From assembly GCA_018224415.1 (NCBI GenBank), contig JAGTUZ010000139.1:1-14221 (forward strand): DNA of 14,221 nucleotides, in the 5' to 3' direction. Below the pieces are notes generated by a model. The model had not been told where the DNA came from, made no database searches, and worked only from the letters and a program-made list of their open reading frames with translations. A program made the translations under genes and the position numbers. This DNA is from Bacteroidota bacterium (GTDB lineage Bacteria; Bacteroidota; Ignavibacteria; SZUA-365). This document shows, one piece after another, positions 1 through 6,576 of this stretch; within the stretch, counting starts at the first letter, position 1; each line of letters starts with the position of its first letter.

Positions 1-156
1 GATTGTCTCGCTCACGCGGTCCGGCCACGCCACAAGCGTGTGGATCGGCGCGTCGGGAAACATCTCGCAGAGCACCTCGAGACATTTCTCGCCTCCGCGC
101 ATCCCGGTCAGCCAATCATGCACCAGGGCGGTGCGCGGTGCGGAAGCGGCGTCCAT
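1..156 (-). CDS. Glycosyltransferase family 4, N-terminal fragment
   Basis: Only the first 52 codons are inside the window; the gene continues past position 1. The start is the ATG at 154-156. The fragment carries the N-terminal pattern of GT4 (GT-B fold) glycosyltransferases: a short beta strand leading into VHDWLTGMRGGEKCLEVL (residues 12-29), then a MFPDAPIHTL stretch (32-41). The RGGEK loop lies in the nucleotide-sugar transferase fold and is typical of polysaccharide or glycolipid glycosyltransferases. The donor, acceptor and pathway cannot be told from this fragment. Upstream is an A-rich stretch without a strong Shine-Dalgarno site. It is transcribed divergently from the hydrolase at 250. 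The family call rests on the N-terminal motif alone. Confidence 0.8.
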   Translation of the reverse strand, partial: MDAASAPRTALVHDWLTGMRGGEKCLEVLCEMFPDAPIHTLVAWPDRVSETI

Positions 157-249
157 TTTTTTCTTTCGCGTGAATTGACAATACTGAATATGGACGGGGT
201 CGGAGTCCATCCCCCAAGATAGAAAAGTGTTCAATCAAAGCGTAACGAC

Positions 250-1080
250 ATGAATACCGCATTCCGCATCGTCAACCGCCACCGTGATGCCATCCGCTGC
301 AACCTGCATCTGCCTCCGGAGACCGCGGGCGCCCCGATCGTCCTGCTCTGCCATGGATTCAAGGGATTCAAGGACTGGGGCTTGTTCCCCTACGCCGCCG
401 AGCATTTCGCCCTGAAAGGTTTCGTCGCCATTCGATTCGATTTCTCGCTCAACGGCGTCGAGGAGGTCGACGGGGAGTTCACCGCGCTCGAGCGTTTCGC
501 GCGCAATACGGTCGGGCGGGAACTCGACGATCTCGATGACCTCGTCAATGCCGTGATGGAAGGCGACGTCGTGCCGGACGACTGTGATCGCGGGCGCATC
601 ATGTTGGTGGGTCACTCGCTCGGGGGAGGCGTGGCCATCGTGCATGCGGCGGAAGATCCGCGCATCGCGGCTGTCGCCACCTGGGCCGGCGTGGCGGATT
701 TCATGCGCTGGGGAAAGAAAACACGGGCGGCGTGGAGAAAGACAGGAAGGTTGGAAATCGAGAATACGCGGACGGGTCAGAAGATGCCGATGGACGTCGT
801 GATGCTCGATGATCTCGAAGCCAACGTCGCCCGCTATGACATACTCGCGGCGGCGGCCCGGCTCGCGCGGCCCCTGCTTGTGCTGCACGGGGAGCAGGAT
901 GTGTCCGTCCCTCTCGACGAGGGACGCCGCATCATCGCCGCGGCCGATTCCTCACTGAGCCGGATGCATGTTCTGCCCAATACCGACCACACCTTTGGCG
1001 CGCGGCATCCCTTCGAGGGATCCACGACGGCCCTCAAGACCGTCCTGACCGAAAGCATCCGTCATTTCCGGAATGTGTGA
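250..1080 (+). CDS. Alpha/beta hydrolase (dienelactone-hydrolase/acyl-peptidase-like)
   Basis: A 276-residue cytosolic serine hydrolase with no signal peptide. The oxyanion-hole HGF follows the first core strand (H35-G36). The nucleophile elbow is GHSLGG with Ser123. The likely acid is Asp217 in HGEQDVSVP, and the catalytic His is His247 in TDHTFG, so the full Ser-Asp-His triad is present. The spacing and the HGFKGFKDWG start resemble small single-domain esterases/peptidases of the alpha/beta hydrolase superfamily. The substrate cannot be predicted. The ribosome site is weak (AAAG about 10 nt upstream). It is divergent from the glycosyltransferase, and its 3' end overlaps a possible minus-strand small ORF. 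The interval 157-249 holds only a 6-bp inverted repeat (190-195 / 205-210) and a lone TTGACA without a matching -10. Confidence 0.9.
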   Translation: MNTAFRIVNRHRDAIRCNLHLPPETAGAPIVLLCHGFKGFKDWGLFPYAAEHFALKGFVAIRFDFSLNGVEEVDGEFTALERFARNTVGRELDDLDDLVNAVMEGDVVPDDCDRGRIMLVGHSLGGGVAIVHAAEDPRIAAVATWAGVADFMRWGKKTRAAWRKTGRLEIENTRTGQKMPMDVVMLDDLEANVARYDILAAAARLARPLLVLHGEQDVSVPLDEGRRIIAAADSSLSRMHVLPNTDHTFGARHPFEGSTTALKTVLTESIRHFRNV

Positions 1081-1197
1081 CCGCTCCGTGCCACGACCGT
1101 GGCGCAGCCCCCGCCGGCCCGTGATGATCATCACGATGGCGGCGATGTGGGTGAGGAAAAGAAGAATTAGCAGGGGAGTAACGTTTTCGCCGAACAT
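952..1197 (-). CDS. Possible small single-pass membrane protein (81 aa)
   Basis: I do not recognise this as a named family. Starting at the ATG at 1195-1197, it has a strong Shine-Dalgarno AAGGAG (1204-1209 on the plus strand as ctcctt) six bases upstream. Residues 8-27 form one hydrophobic helix (PLLILLFLTHIAAIVMIITG) followed by RRGLRHGR, so the positive-inside rule predicts an outside N-terminus and a cytosolic C-terminus. Only the first 39 codons lie outside the hydrolase gene; the remainder is antisense to its 3' end, so the C-terminal half could be chance read-through. It begins 76 nt after the propeller gene stop on the same strand and could be co-transcribed with it. Its start codon lies in a 13-bp hairpin. 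The ribosome site and membrane helix favour a real gene; the antisense tail argues against. Confidence 0.42.
   Translation of the reverse strand: MFGENVTPLLILLFLTHIAAIVMIITGRRGLRHGRGTERSHIPEMTDAFGQDGLEGRRGSLEGMPRAKGVVGIGQNMHPAQ
1090..1135. repeat. Two short palindromes between convergent genes
   Basis: Just after the hydrolase stop there is a 6-bp stem with a 2-nt loop (gccacg 1090-1095, cgtggc 1098-1103). A perfect 16-bp loopless palindrome follows, cgtgatgatcatcacg (1120-1135). The first could help end hydrolase transcripts but has no T-tract. The second has the form of a dimeric-protein operator, but it also lies inside the possible small ORF, encoding part of IVMIITG, so codon usage could explain it. 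Confidence 0.4.
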
Positions 1198-1244
1198 GTG
1201 CAGCTCCTTGTATTCCGCAAGCTAGCCACCGCATGTTCGGCGAA
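1186..1244 (-). promoter_or_regulatory. Start-codon hairpin in front of the small ORF
   Basis: Arms 1186-1198 (ttcgccgaacatg) and 1232-1244 (catgttcggcgaa) are perfect 13-bp complements with a 33-nt loop. In the minus-strand transcript the downstream arm covers the small ORF start codon and its next three codons, while its AAGGAG ribosome site lies in the loop. Such a fold would hold the start codon in a helix, as in translational switches or RNA thermometers. No U-tract follows the stem, so it is a poor intrinsic terminator for the gene ending at 1274. The regulatory role is inferred. Confidence 0.45.
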
Positions 1245-1273
1245 GATGAAGATTCGGTGAGATTGTCCTGAGA

Positions 1274-2506
1274 TCAGTCGACGCGTGTGAACTTCCTCAC
1301 CTGGGCCTGTCCGCCCTGTTCGAGACGATACAGATACACACCCTTCGGAAGCGTCGTGGCATTCCATCGCAAAGTGTACGTGCCGGCCTCGGTCCATGCG
1401 TCATGCACGATGAGGCGCTGGCGGCCCAGGAGGTCGTAGACCCGCAGCGAGACATGTCCCGCCGCCGGAAGCTGGATATCGACCTGCGCGGGGCTTCCGG
1501 TGCGCAGCGGCTGCGGCCAGACGTTCCCCAGCGCGAGGGCGGTGGGACGCGGGGCGGGGACTTCGCGGATGTCGAGTGTGCCCGCGGTGTTCGTCCGCAT
1601 GATTGTGCCATCCCATCCGACGGTGACGCCGATTTTGTCCGTTGCGAAAGCAACGCCTTCAAGATTCACCTGTGTGTTGCTCTCCTGGGCATTCCAGGTG
1701 AGGCCGGTGTCGGTGGACCAGAGCACAATACCGAAATATCCGCTGATCACGATGTGTTCGCGCGTGAGATGCCGGACACCGCTGAGGCGGTAGGACGAGA
1801 TCGGTATCGAGGCGAGGATCTCGCTCCAGTTCCGGCCGCCATCCTGCGTGCGCAGGATCGTCCCGTTGGCACCCACCGCGACGGCGGTGCTGTCGTCACC
1901 GATCGATACCCCTGTCAGTTCAAGATTGGTACTGGCCTTGCCGTCGCGCCAGCTCTTGCCGCCGTCGCGTGAATACCGGATGAGTCCCTTGTTCCCGACA
2001 ATGGCACCGAAATCTCCGCTGATATCGATCTCGTTGAAATTATCCGATCCCGATCCGAGCTGTTCCCACGACTGTCCACCGTCGGAGGTCGCGATGCGCA
2101 GTGCTGCCTGTCCGATCACGAGCCAGTTGTCGGCATCGAAGAAGTGCACGTCGAACAGCGCCTTTGTCGTGCCGGTGCCCATCGACTGCCAGCTCGCGCC
2201 TCCGTCAATGGACTTCAACGCGACGCCGCCATTGCCAAGAATCACGCCCAGCGAAGGCGAATGCCAGCGCACGCGGCGCAGGTTGTCGCTCGCGCCCGAG
2301 ACGGGCGTCGTCCAGTTGCTGCCTCCGTCGGTTGAATGCAGGATCAGTCCGTCGGATCCGACGGCCGTGATCGTGTTTGCGTCGAGCATGTCGACGGAAA
2401 AAAGGAAGTCCTCGCCCGTCTGACGTAGCTGATACCAGCCGACCTGGGCCTGGGCGGTTACGGTGGAGAGGATGATCGAGAGGAGAAGAAGGAATCGGAG
2501 GCGCAT
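1274..2506 (-). CDS. Secreted Ycf48-like beta-propeller protein with T9SS sorting domain
   Basis: A 410-residue exported protein. Residues 1-20 are a Sec signal peptide (MRLRF, then a Leu/Ile core, likely cut after AQA). Six Asp-box motifs of the S/T-x-D-x-G-x-x-W type start near residues 58, 99, 140, 179, 220 and 264, about 41 residues apart. A seventh, degenerate blade ends in VGWDGTIMRTN (297-306). This fits a seven-bladed Ycf48/BNR-type propeller. Residues ~310-410 form a Por-type C-terminal domain: a conserved NVWPQPL start, SLRVYDLLGR, and a final KGVYLYRLEQGG...KFTRVD. Such domains direct passage through the type IX secretion system. The ligand is unknown; the photosystem-assembly label given to Ycf48 relatives should not be applied here. 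It has no clear Shine-Dalgarno site, as is usual in Bacteroidota, and a promoter-like site lies just upstream. Confidence 0.9.
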   Translation of the reverse strand: MRLRFLLLLSIILSTVTAQAQVGWYQLRQTGEDFLFSVDMLDANTITAVGSDGLILHSTDGGSNWTTPVSGASDNLRRVRWHSPSLGVILGNGGVALKSIDGGASWQSMGTGTTKALFDVHFFDADNWLVIGQAALRIATSDGGQSWEQLGSGSDNFNEIDISGDFGAIVGNKGLIRYSRDGGKSWRDGKASTNLELTGVSIGDDSTAVAVGANGTILRTQDGGRNWSEILASIPISSYRLSGVRHLTREHIVISGYFGIVLWSTDTGLTWNAQESNTQVNLEGVAFATDKIGVTVGWDGTIMRTNTAGTLDIREVPAPRPTALALGNVWPQPLRTGSPAQVDIQLPAAGHVSLRVYDLLGRQRLIVHDAWTEAGTYTLRWNATTLPKGVYLYRLEQGGQAQVRKFTRVD

Positions 2507-2536
2507 GGGCAGGGCCGGATATTGTAATACGTATAT

Positions 2537-2567
2537 CGAAATTAGCGTGCCGTCGGACGCGAGACAA
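2537..2567 (-). promoter_or_regulatory. Candidate Bacteroidota-type promoter for the propeller gene
   Basis: On the minus strand, TTG (2565-2567) and TAATTTCG (2537-2544) are separated by 20 bases. This is close to the Bacteroidota consensus TTTG / TAnnTTTG with a 19-21 bp spacer; the -7 element has one mismatch. Transcription would begin about 25 bases before the ATG at 2506. It was called by eye against the known consensus. Confidence 0.45.
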
Positions 2568-2578
2568 GTTAATATTCA

Positions 2579-2660
2579 GAAAGGACGGGAGGACGAGAGG
2601 GCGGAAGGACGGCTTGCCGCGGCGTAGTTCCGCGAAGCGGAACGAAGCCGGGAAGGACGG
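2579..2660. repeat. Nested palindrome flanked by ggaaggacgg direct repeats
   Basis: An outer stem cggctt (2610-2615) / aagccg (2645-2650) encloses an 8-bp palindrome gccgcggc (2616-2623). It also encloses a 7-bp hairpin, gttccgc (2627-2633) / gcggaac (2637-2643), with a GAA loop, giving a cloverleaf-like fold. Direct copies of ggaaggacgg flank it at 2603-2612 and 2651-2660, and a related aaggacggga lies at 2581-2590. The purine-rich wording is unlike the coding DNA nearby. It resembles an intergenic palindromic or MITE-like unit, but no transposase is near. Confidence 0.6.
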
Positions 2661-2738
2661 AAGGGACCCCCGCGCACCAGCGCGGGCAGTGATAACCGAG
2701 GTTTCAACTGCCCGCGCTGGTGCGCGGGGGTCCCTTCC
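2659..2738. repeat. 32-bp perfect inverted repeat (80-nt hairpin)
   Basis: Arms 2659-2690 and 2707-2738 are perfect 32-bp complements around a 16-nt centre, which itself contains aacc (2694-2697) / ggtt (2700-2703). The arms are GC-rich (key word gacccccgcgcaccagcg). It lies downstream of sucC and upstream of the propeller gene, both on the minus strand, and no T-tract follows on either strand. It could stabilise the sucC transcript end, act as a barrier between units, or be a copy of a dispersed REP-like element. The match is far too long to be chance. Confidence 0.8.
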
Positions 2739-2764
2739 AACTTCAATCGTTCTCGTACCCGGCA

Positions 2765-2795
2765 CGTGCACGTGCACGGCGCGCGACAGCGCGCG
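2765..2795. repeat. Short palindromes immediately downstream of sucC
   Basis: A 14-bp palindrome cgtgcacgtgcacg (2765-2778) is followed by a 6-bp hairpin, cgcgcg (2780-2785) / cgcgcg (2790-2795), with an ACAG loop that abuts the sucC stop codon. In the sucC transcript the hairpin would come first, but there is no U-run, so a standard intrinsic terminator is not supported. The region adds to the palindrome-rich interval 2579-2795. Confidence 0.4.
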
Positions 2796-3998
2796 TTACG
2801 CCGCGATGGCCTGGGTGACCTTTTCCGCGGCTTCCTGGAAGTTGTGTGCGACGAGGAAGTTGATGCCGCTTTTCTCGAGGATGACGGCTGCTTCCTCGGC
2901 GTTGGTGCCGGCGAGACGCACGACGATGGGAACCTTGATTTTGATGTTGCGCGCGGCCTGCACAACGCCGTTGGCGATGCGGTCGCAGCGGACGATGCCA
3001 CCGAAGATGTTGATCAGGATGGCCTTGACGTTCTCATCGCCGAGGATGATGCGGAAGCCCTGCTCGGTGGTCTCGGCGCTGGCGCCGCCGCCCACGTCGA
3101 GGAAGTTCGCGGGTTCGCCGCCCGCGAGCTTGATGATGTCCATCGTCGCCATGGCGAGCCCGGCGCCGTTGACCATGCAGCCCACGTTGCCGTCGAGCTT
3201 GATGTAGTTGAGATTGTGCTTCGAGGCCTTGACCTCGAGGGGATCCTCCTCGGTGGTGTCGCGCAGCGGCAGGAAGCTGGGGTGCCGGAACAGGCCGTTG
3301 TCATCGAGAGTCACCTTGGCGTCGAGCGCGAGCATGTCGCCTTCCTTGGTGAGCACCAGCGGATTGATTTCGAACATGCTGGCATCGAGTGCCTCGTAGG
3401 CATGGGCGAGGGCCGCGAGGAACTTCACCGCGCTCTTGAAAGCCACGCCGCTCAGGCCGAGACCGAAGGCGAGCTCACGCGCCTGGAAGGCCTGGAAGCC
3501 GATCGTCGGATCGATGGTGACCTTCAGGATTTTCTCGGGAGTCTCGTGCGCGACCTTTTCGATCTCCATGCCGCCCTCGGTGGAAACCATCATCACATTC
3601 TTCGACTGCGCGCGATCGAGCAGCATGCCGGCATAGAATTCCTTCTCGATGTTCACGCCCTCCTCGATCAGCACGCGGCGCACGATCTTTCCTTCCTCGC
3701 CGGTCTGAATGGTGACCAGCAGATTCTTCAGCATGAGGCCGGCGAATTTCTCGACTTCCTTTAGCGACTTCGCGACCTTCACTCCTCCGTCGAGAACGAG
3801 TTTCCTGCTCGTCGGGTCGAGGATCTGTCCCTTCCCGCGTCCACCGGCGTGGATCTGCGACTTGACCACCCACACCTTTCCGCCGAGCTTCTGCGCGACC
3901 TTCACCGCCTGTTCGGGTGTCGTGGCCACGCCGCCTTGCGGAGTAGGCACGTTGAACTTGCGGAGAATCGCCTTCCCCTGATACTCATGGATTTTCAT
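2796..3998 (-). CDS. sucC: Succinyl-CoA synthetase (ADP-forming) beta subunit
   Basis: It encodes 400 residues, slightly longer than E. coli SucC. With SucD it converts succinyl-CoA, phosphate and ADP to succinate, CoA and ATP in the TCA cycle. The N-terminal ATP-grasp domain opens with MKIHEYQGKAILRKFNVPTP and contains the nucleotide-binding Lys46 and GGRGKG (52-57). MFEINPLVL marks the end of that domain. The C-terminal CoA-ligase half has LDGNVGCMVNGAGLAMATMD, NFLDVGGGAS and ILINIFGGIVRCD, the conserved loops at the interface with the alpha subunit. The start is set by AAGGA (4006-4010, reverse strand), seven bases before the ATG. sucD is not adjacent on either side, so it must lie elsewhere. 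The 3999-4109 leader is AT-rich with no clear promoter by eye. Confidence 0.97.
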   Translation of the reverse strand: MKIHEYQGKAILRKFNVPTPQGGVATTPEQAVKVAQKLGGKVWVVKSQIHAGGRGKGQILDPTSRKLVLDGGVKVAKSLKEVEKFAGLMLKNLLVTIQTGEEGKIVRRVLIEEGVNIEKEFYAGMLLDRAQSKNVMMVSTEGGMEIEKVAHETPEKILKVTIDPTIGFQAFQARELAFGLGLSGVAFKSAVKFLAALAHAYEALDASMFEINPLVLTKEGDMLALDAKVTLDDNGLFRHPSFLPLRDTTEEDPLEVKASKHNLNYIKLDGNVGCMVNGAGLAMATMDIIKLAGGEPANFLDVGGGASAETTEQGFRIILGDENVKAILINIFGGIVRCDRIANGVVQAARNIKIKVPIVVRLAGTNAEEAAVILEKSGINFLVAHNFQEAAEKVTQAIAA

Positions 3999-4109
3999 GC
4001 GCCATTCCTTGTGCTGAGATGTATGCGAACTGAAAAAAACATTCCGAAAAAGATGGATTCACCAATTTCGCAAATCCCCGGCAATTCGGCAAGGGGAGCG
4101 CGAGTGATC

Positions 4110-5315
4110 CTACCCGTCCGATCCGTGTTTCACCACGGTGTTCCACACGCGCAGAAAATTCCCGCCGAGGATGCCGCGGATCTGTTCGTCGGTGAGGCCT
4201 GAATTTCGCAGGGCGCGGGTGAGCAGTGGGAGATCGGTCACGTCGTGGAGACCGACCGGTGTGAGACCGATGCCGTCGAAGTCAGAACCAAGTCCCACAT
4301 GCGCGGCACCGGCGACGTTCACGGCGTGCAGCACGTGTCGTACGACATCGTCGATCGTGCACAGGCGTTCCTTGCGCGCGGAAGCGAGCATGTTGTCGTA
4401 GGCCTTCAGGTAGGCGGCGCCGCGATCGGGATGGTTCTTCCTGAGTTCGGCTGCCTGACGTTCGTAGGCGCGCATGCGGTCCTGTTTTTTCTTGTCAAGC
4501 CCGGCGAAGATGAAAGAGGGAACGTAGGTCATCATCGCCACACCGCCACCTGCGGCGATGGCACGCAGCTGTGTGTCGGTCAGGTTGCGGTGATGGTCCC
4601 GCAGCGCCGCGCAGCCGGAATGCGATGCGATGATGGGGCTCCGTGTGGTGGCGATGACGTCCGCGAACGACCGCGCGCCGAGATGCGACACGTCGATGAG
4701 CACACCCAGGGAATCGAGCAGACGCACAAAGGACTTTCCCTTCTTCGAGAGTCCGCCTCGCACCTTGCCCGCCCGTTCGTCCTGCGAACACGTTGCCCAG
4801 TCCGAAGAAAAATTCCACGTGAGACCAAAGCAGCGGAGTCCGCGCCGGTACAATTCGATGATGCGGTCGCGCCGGCCGTCGATGCAGCGTCCCCCTTCAA
4901 GCGCGATCACCGAGGCGAGCTTCCTGTCGGCAACCAGGCGCTCGATATCACCACCGCGCAGCGCGATGCCCATGACGGATGCGTTTCGCGCCGCGATGGC
5001 CTTGAGTGAGTCGATTTCGTCGAGCGCATACTGCCAGGCTTCGTTACCCTTGCGTTTCGACGGGACCCATATCGAGAACAGCTGCACGTCGATGCCACCC
5101 GCGCGGAAGCGGGGGAGATCGGAATGGCCGACGCTGCCCCAGCTTTCCATGTCGCCTCCGGACATCACACGGCCGAGCACGTCGTTGTGCCCGTCCACCA
5201 CCAGGGCTGTTCGGTGCAAGTCGCGAAAGTCCTGTGCGGGTACTGTCCCGACCAACAGCACAAGGCCGGCGACGACGGGCAGGATGGAGTGGATGATGCG
5301 ATGCGATCGAAACAT
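4110..5315 (-). CDS. Exported membrane dipeptidase, peptidase family M19
   Basis: A 401-residue zinc dipeptidase of the renal dipeptidase family, which cleaves dipeptides and, in some members, other amides. The start is the ATG at 5313-5315, because it gives a good signal peptide (MFRSHRI, hydrophobic residues 7-25, likely cut after PAQ); upstream in-frame sequence belongs to the neighbouring gene. The metal site is complete: HND (His43, Asp45), bridging Glu140 in ALEGGR, His211 in DVSHLG and His232 in ASHSG. RN at 243-244 and Asp345 in GLGSDFDG complete the substrate pocket. It is therefore predicted active and periplasmic or envelope-located. No clear Shine-Dalgarno site is present. It lies 46 nt after the glycosylase gene and is probably the last gene of that minus-strand cluster. 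Confidence 0.93.
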   Translation of the reverse strand: MFRSHRIIHSILPVVAGLVLLVGTVPAQDFRDLHRTALVVDGHNDVLGRVMSGGDMESWGSVGHSDLPRFRAGGIDVQLFSIWVPSKRKGNEAWQYALDEIDSLKAIAARNASVMGIALRGGDIERLVADRKLASVIALEGGRCIDGRRDRIIELYRRGLRCFGLTWNFSSDWATCSQDERAGKVRGGLSKKGKSFVRLLDSLGVLIDVSHLGARSFADVIATTRSPIIASHSGCAALRDHHRNLTDTQLRAIAAGGGVAMMTYVPSFIFAGLDKKKQDRMRAYERQAAELRKNHPDRGAAYLKAYDNMLASARKERLCTIDDVVRHVLHAVNVAGAAHVGLGSDFDGIGLTPVGLHDVTDLPLLTRALRNSGLTDEQIRGILGGNFLRVWNTVVKHGSDG

Positions 5316-5361
5316 GGGCGGAATAACAGAATTGCGGATGTGAAAAGGGAAAAACTGGATT

Positions 5362-6306
5362 TCAGAACGGAAATTTCTCCGCGTACCAGTGGCGGGTGAC
5401 GTCCAGCCACATGACCAATCCCTTCCACTCTTCGAAACGCGTGTAATAGGCTTCGATTTCGCTGTCGGGCACGACCGTTCCGCCGTTGTGCAATTCGGCG
5501 AATTTGGCGCGGCACCAGGAATCGAGTCCGAGCGAATCGAAGCGGCCAAGCAGTTTGAGCAGGTTGCTCGCGGCGTATTCGCCCACGCCCTTGATGTCGC
5601 GAAGCGCGCGGTGCAGTTCGTTGGCGGAGAGGTCGGCTGTCCGGTAGGACTCGATGTCGAGAGCACCCGTGGCAACGCGATGCGCAAGTTCGAGCACGTA
5701 CGGTGCGCGGTAGCCGAGTCGCACCTCGCGGCGGAGGAAGTCCTCGCTGCTGTCGGCGATCGCGGCGGCAGTGGGGAAGAGATGACTACCGGAGGATGCC
5801 TCCGCACCAACGGCCACTTTCGCACCAACGGCCACTTCGGCACCGAAGGTGTCGACGAGCCGCGCGTTCATCGTCTCTGTCAGCGACCAGGAACAGTTCG
5901 TGGTGAGGATCATTTTCACCACGTCCTCAAAAAACGTCTCTCCGCGCAGCATGCGTCCCGCACGCGCACGGGCGATCCATTCGGTGGCTGGTTCTGTCCG
6001 CATGCGCTCGTGAAACGGACGCAGGTCGAGATCGAGGTGCAGGATGCCCCGCGCCGCCGAAGCGAAGGCGGACAGACGGGCCGCGGAAGGCTTCCCGCGC
6101 GTCAGCAACTCGCAGCGAGGACGCCGCTGGGAAGGCAGCGAAAACCGAAGCACGCCGCTCCCGCTCGCCCCATCGCCAACGGCGCGGGTAAGCGTCCCTG
6201 AAGCACGGTCCACAAGGAACGGAAAAAGAGCACACCATCCATGGGAATAGATGGTGTGCTCGAAATGGAAATCCGCCGGGAAGCGGAGAGACAGGGCCGT
6301 GGTCAT
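5362..6306 (-). CDS. AlkA-like DNA-3-methyladenine glycosylase (HhH-GPD)
   Basis: A 314-residue base-excision repair glycosylase. The start MTTALSLRFPADFHFEHTIY matches the N-terminal beta domain of AlkA-type enzymes, followed by YSHGW. The HhH-GPD core includes FFEDVVKMILTTNCSWSLTE, the helix-hairpin-helix LRDIKGVGEYAASNLLKLLG (235-254), and the catalytic Asp262 in LGLDSWC. Ogg1/Nth-type lyases have a lysine in the HhH segment (GVG-x-K); here that place is Glu-Tyr, so a monofunctional glycosylase removing alkylated purines is most likely. The linker near residues 157-168 contains a duplicated hexapeptide. It starts 30 nt after the histone-like gene stop with no obvious ribosome site, which suggests translation coupled to that gene. 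An O6-alkylguanine repair gene lies 6 kb away. Confidence 0.88.
   Translation of the reverse strand: MTTALSLRFPADFHFEHTIYSHGWCALFPFLVDRASGTLTRAVGDGASGSGVLRFSLPSQRRPRCELLTRGKPSAARLSAFASAARGILHLDLDLRPFHERMRTEPATEWIARARAGRMLRGETFFEDVVKMILTTNCSWSLTETMNARLVDTFGAEVAVGAKVAVGAEASSGSHLFPTAAAIADSSEDFLRREVRLGYRAPYVLELAHRVATGALDIESYRTADLSANELHRALRDIKGVGEYAASNLLKLLGRFDSLGLDSWCRAKFAELHNGGTVVPDSEIEAYYTRFEEWKGLVMWLDVTRHWYAEKFPF
5803..5838 (-). repeat. In-frame 18-bp tandem duplication inside the glycosylase gene
   Basis: Two 18-bp copies (5803-5820 and 5821-5838, one base different) encode EVAVGA then KVAVGA, residues 157-168 of the glycosylase. The stretch precedes a flexible SSG-containing linker. A replication-slippage duplication that keeps the frame is the simplest explanation. 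It is probably a surface loop, so the enzyme should still fold. Confidence 0.8.
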
Positions 6307-6336
6307 CGGTCGCCGTTCATGTTTCGGCGAACGGTG

Positions 6337-6519
6337 TTACTCGTCCTCGGCCTTCTTGATTGTCTGCACCTCCATGCGCACATCCTGTGCGTACTTCTTC
6401 AGCTCGTTCATGTGCTTGCGCAGACGGGTGCCGGCGGACTTGTTGTTCTTCACGTAGAACTTTTCGAAATCCTGCTCGAATGTCTTTACGAGATCGAGCA
6501 GCTCTTGGTATTTGTTCAT
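6337..6519 (-). CDS. Histone H1/Hc1-like small nucleoid protein
   Basis: A 60-residue protein predicted to be a charged helical hairpin: MNKYQELLDLVKTFEQDFEKFY, then the conserved NKSAGTRLRKHMNELKKYAQDVR and an acidic/basic tail. The SAGTRLRK segment and size match the short Hc1-type histone H1-like proteins of Bacteroidota and Chlorobiota, which are about half the length of the chlamydial protein and lack its Lys/Ala-rich tail. The role is inferred: binding DNA in the nucleoid. The start is fixed by a near-perfect AAGGAGG (6524-6530, reverse strand) four bases before the ATG, one of the best ribosome sites in the window, so abundant expression is plausible. It leads a minus-strand cluster with the glycosylase and dipeptidase and is divergent from the aldolase gene. 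Confidence 0.85.
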   Translation of the reverse strand: MNKYQELLDLVKTFEQDFEKFYVKNNKSAGTRLRKHMNELKKYAQDVRMEVQTIKKAEDE

Positions 6520-6576
6520 GGCTCCTCCTTCTATGGACGTTCAATGGACGGTATTCGACTGTTGGCTGATAACGTT

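Noticed and set aside
175..180. TTGACA as a sigma-70 -35 box for the hydrolase
   Set aside because: No matching -10 sequence lies 16-18 bp downstream.
1034..1234. Alternative 66-residue minus-strand ORF
   Set aside because: It overlaps the small membrane ORF in another frame, has no ribosome site, and is Arg/His-rich like a shadow frame.
2766..3764. 332-residue plus-strand open frame over sucC
   Set aside because: Asp/Glu/His-rich antisense shadow of sucC; no family features.
5316..5843. N-terminal extension of the dipeptidase
   Set aside because: It is a shadow of the glycosylase gene in another frame, and it would bury the signal peptide.
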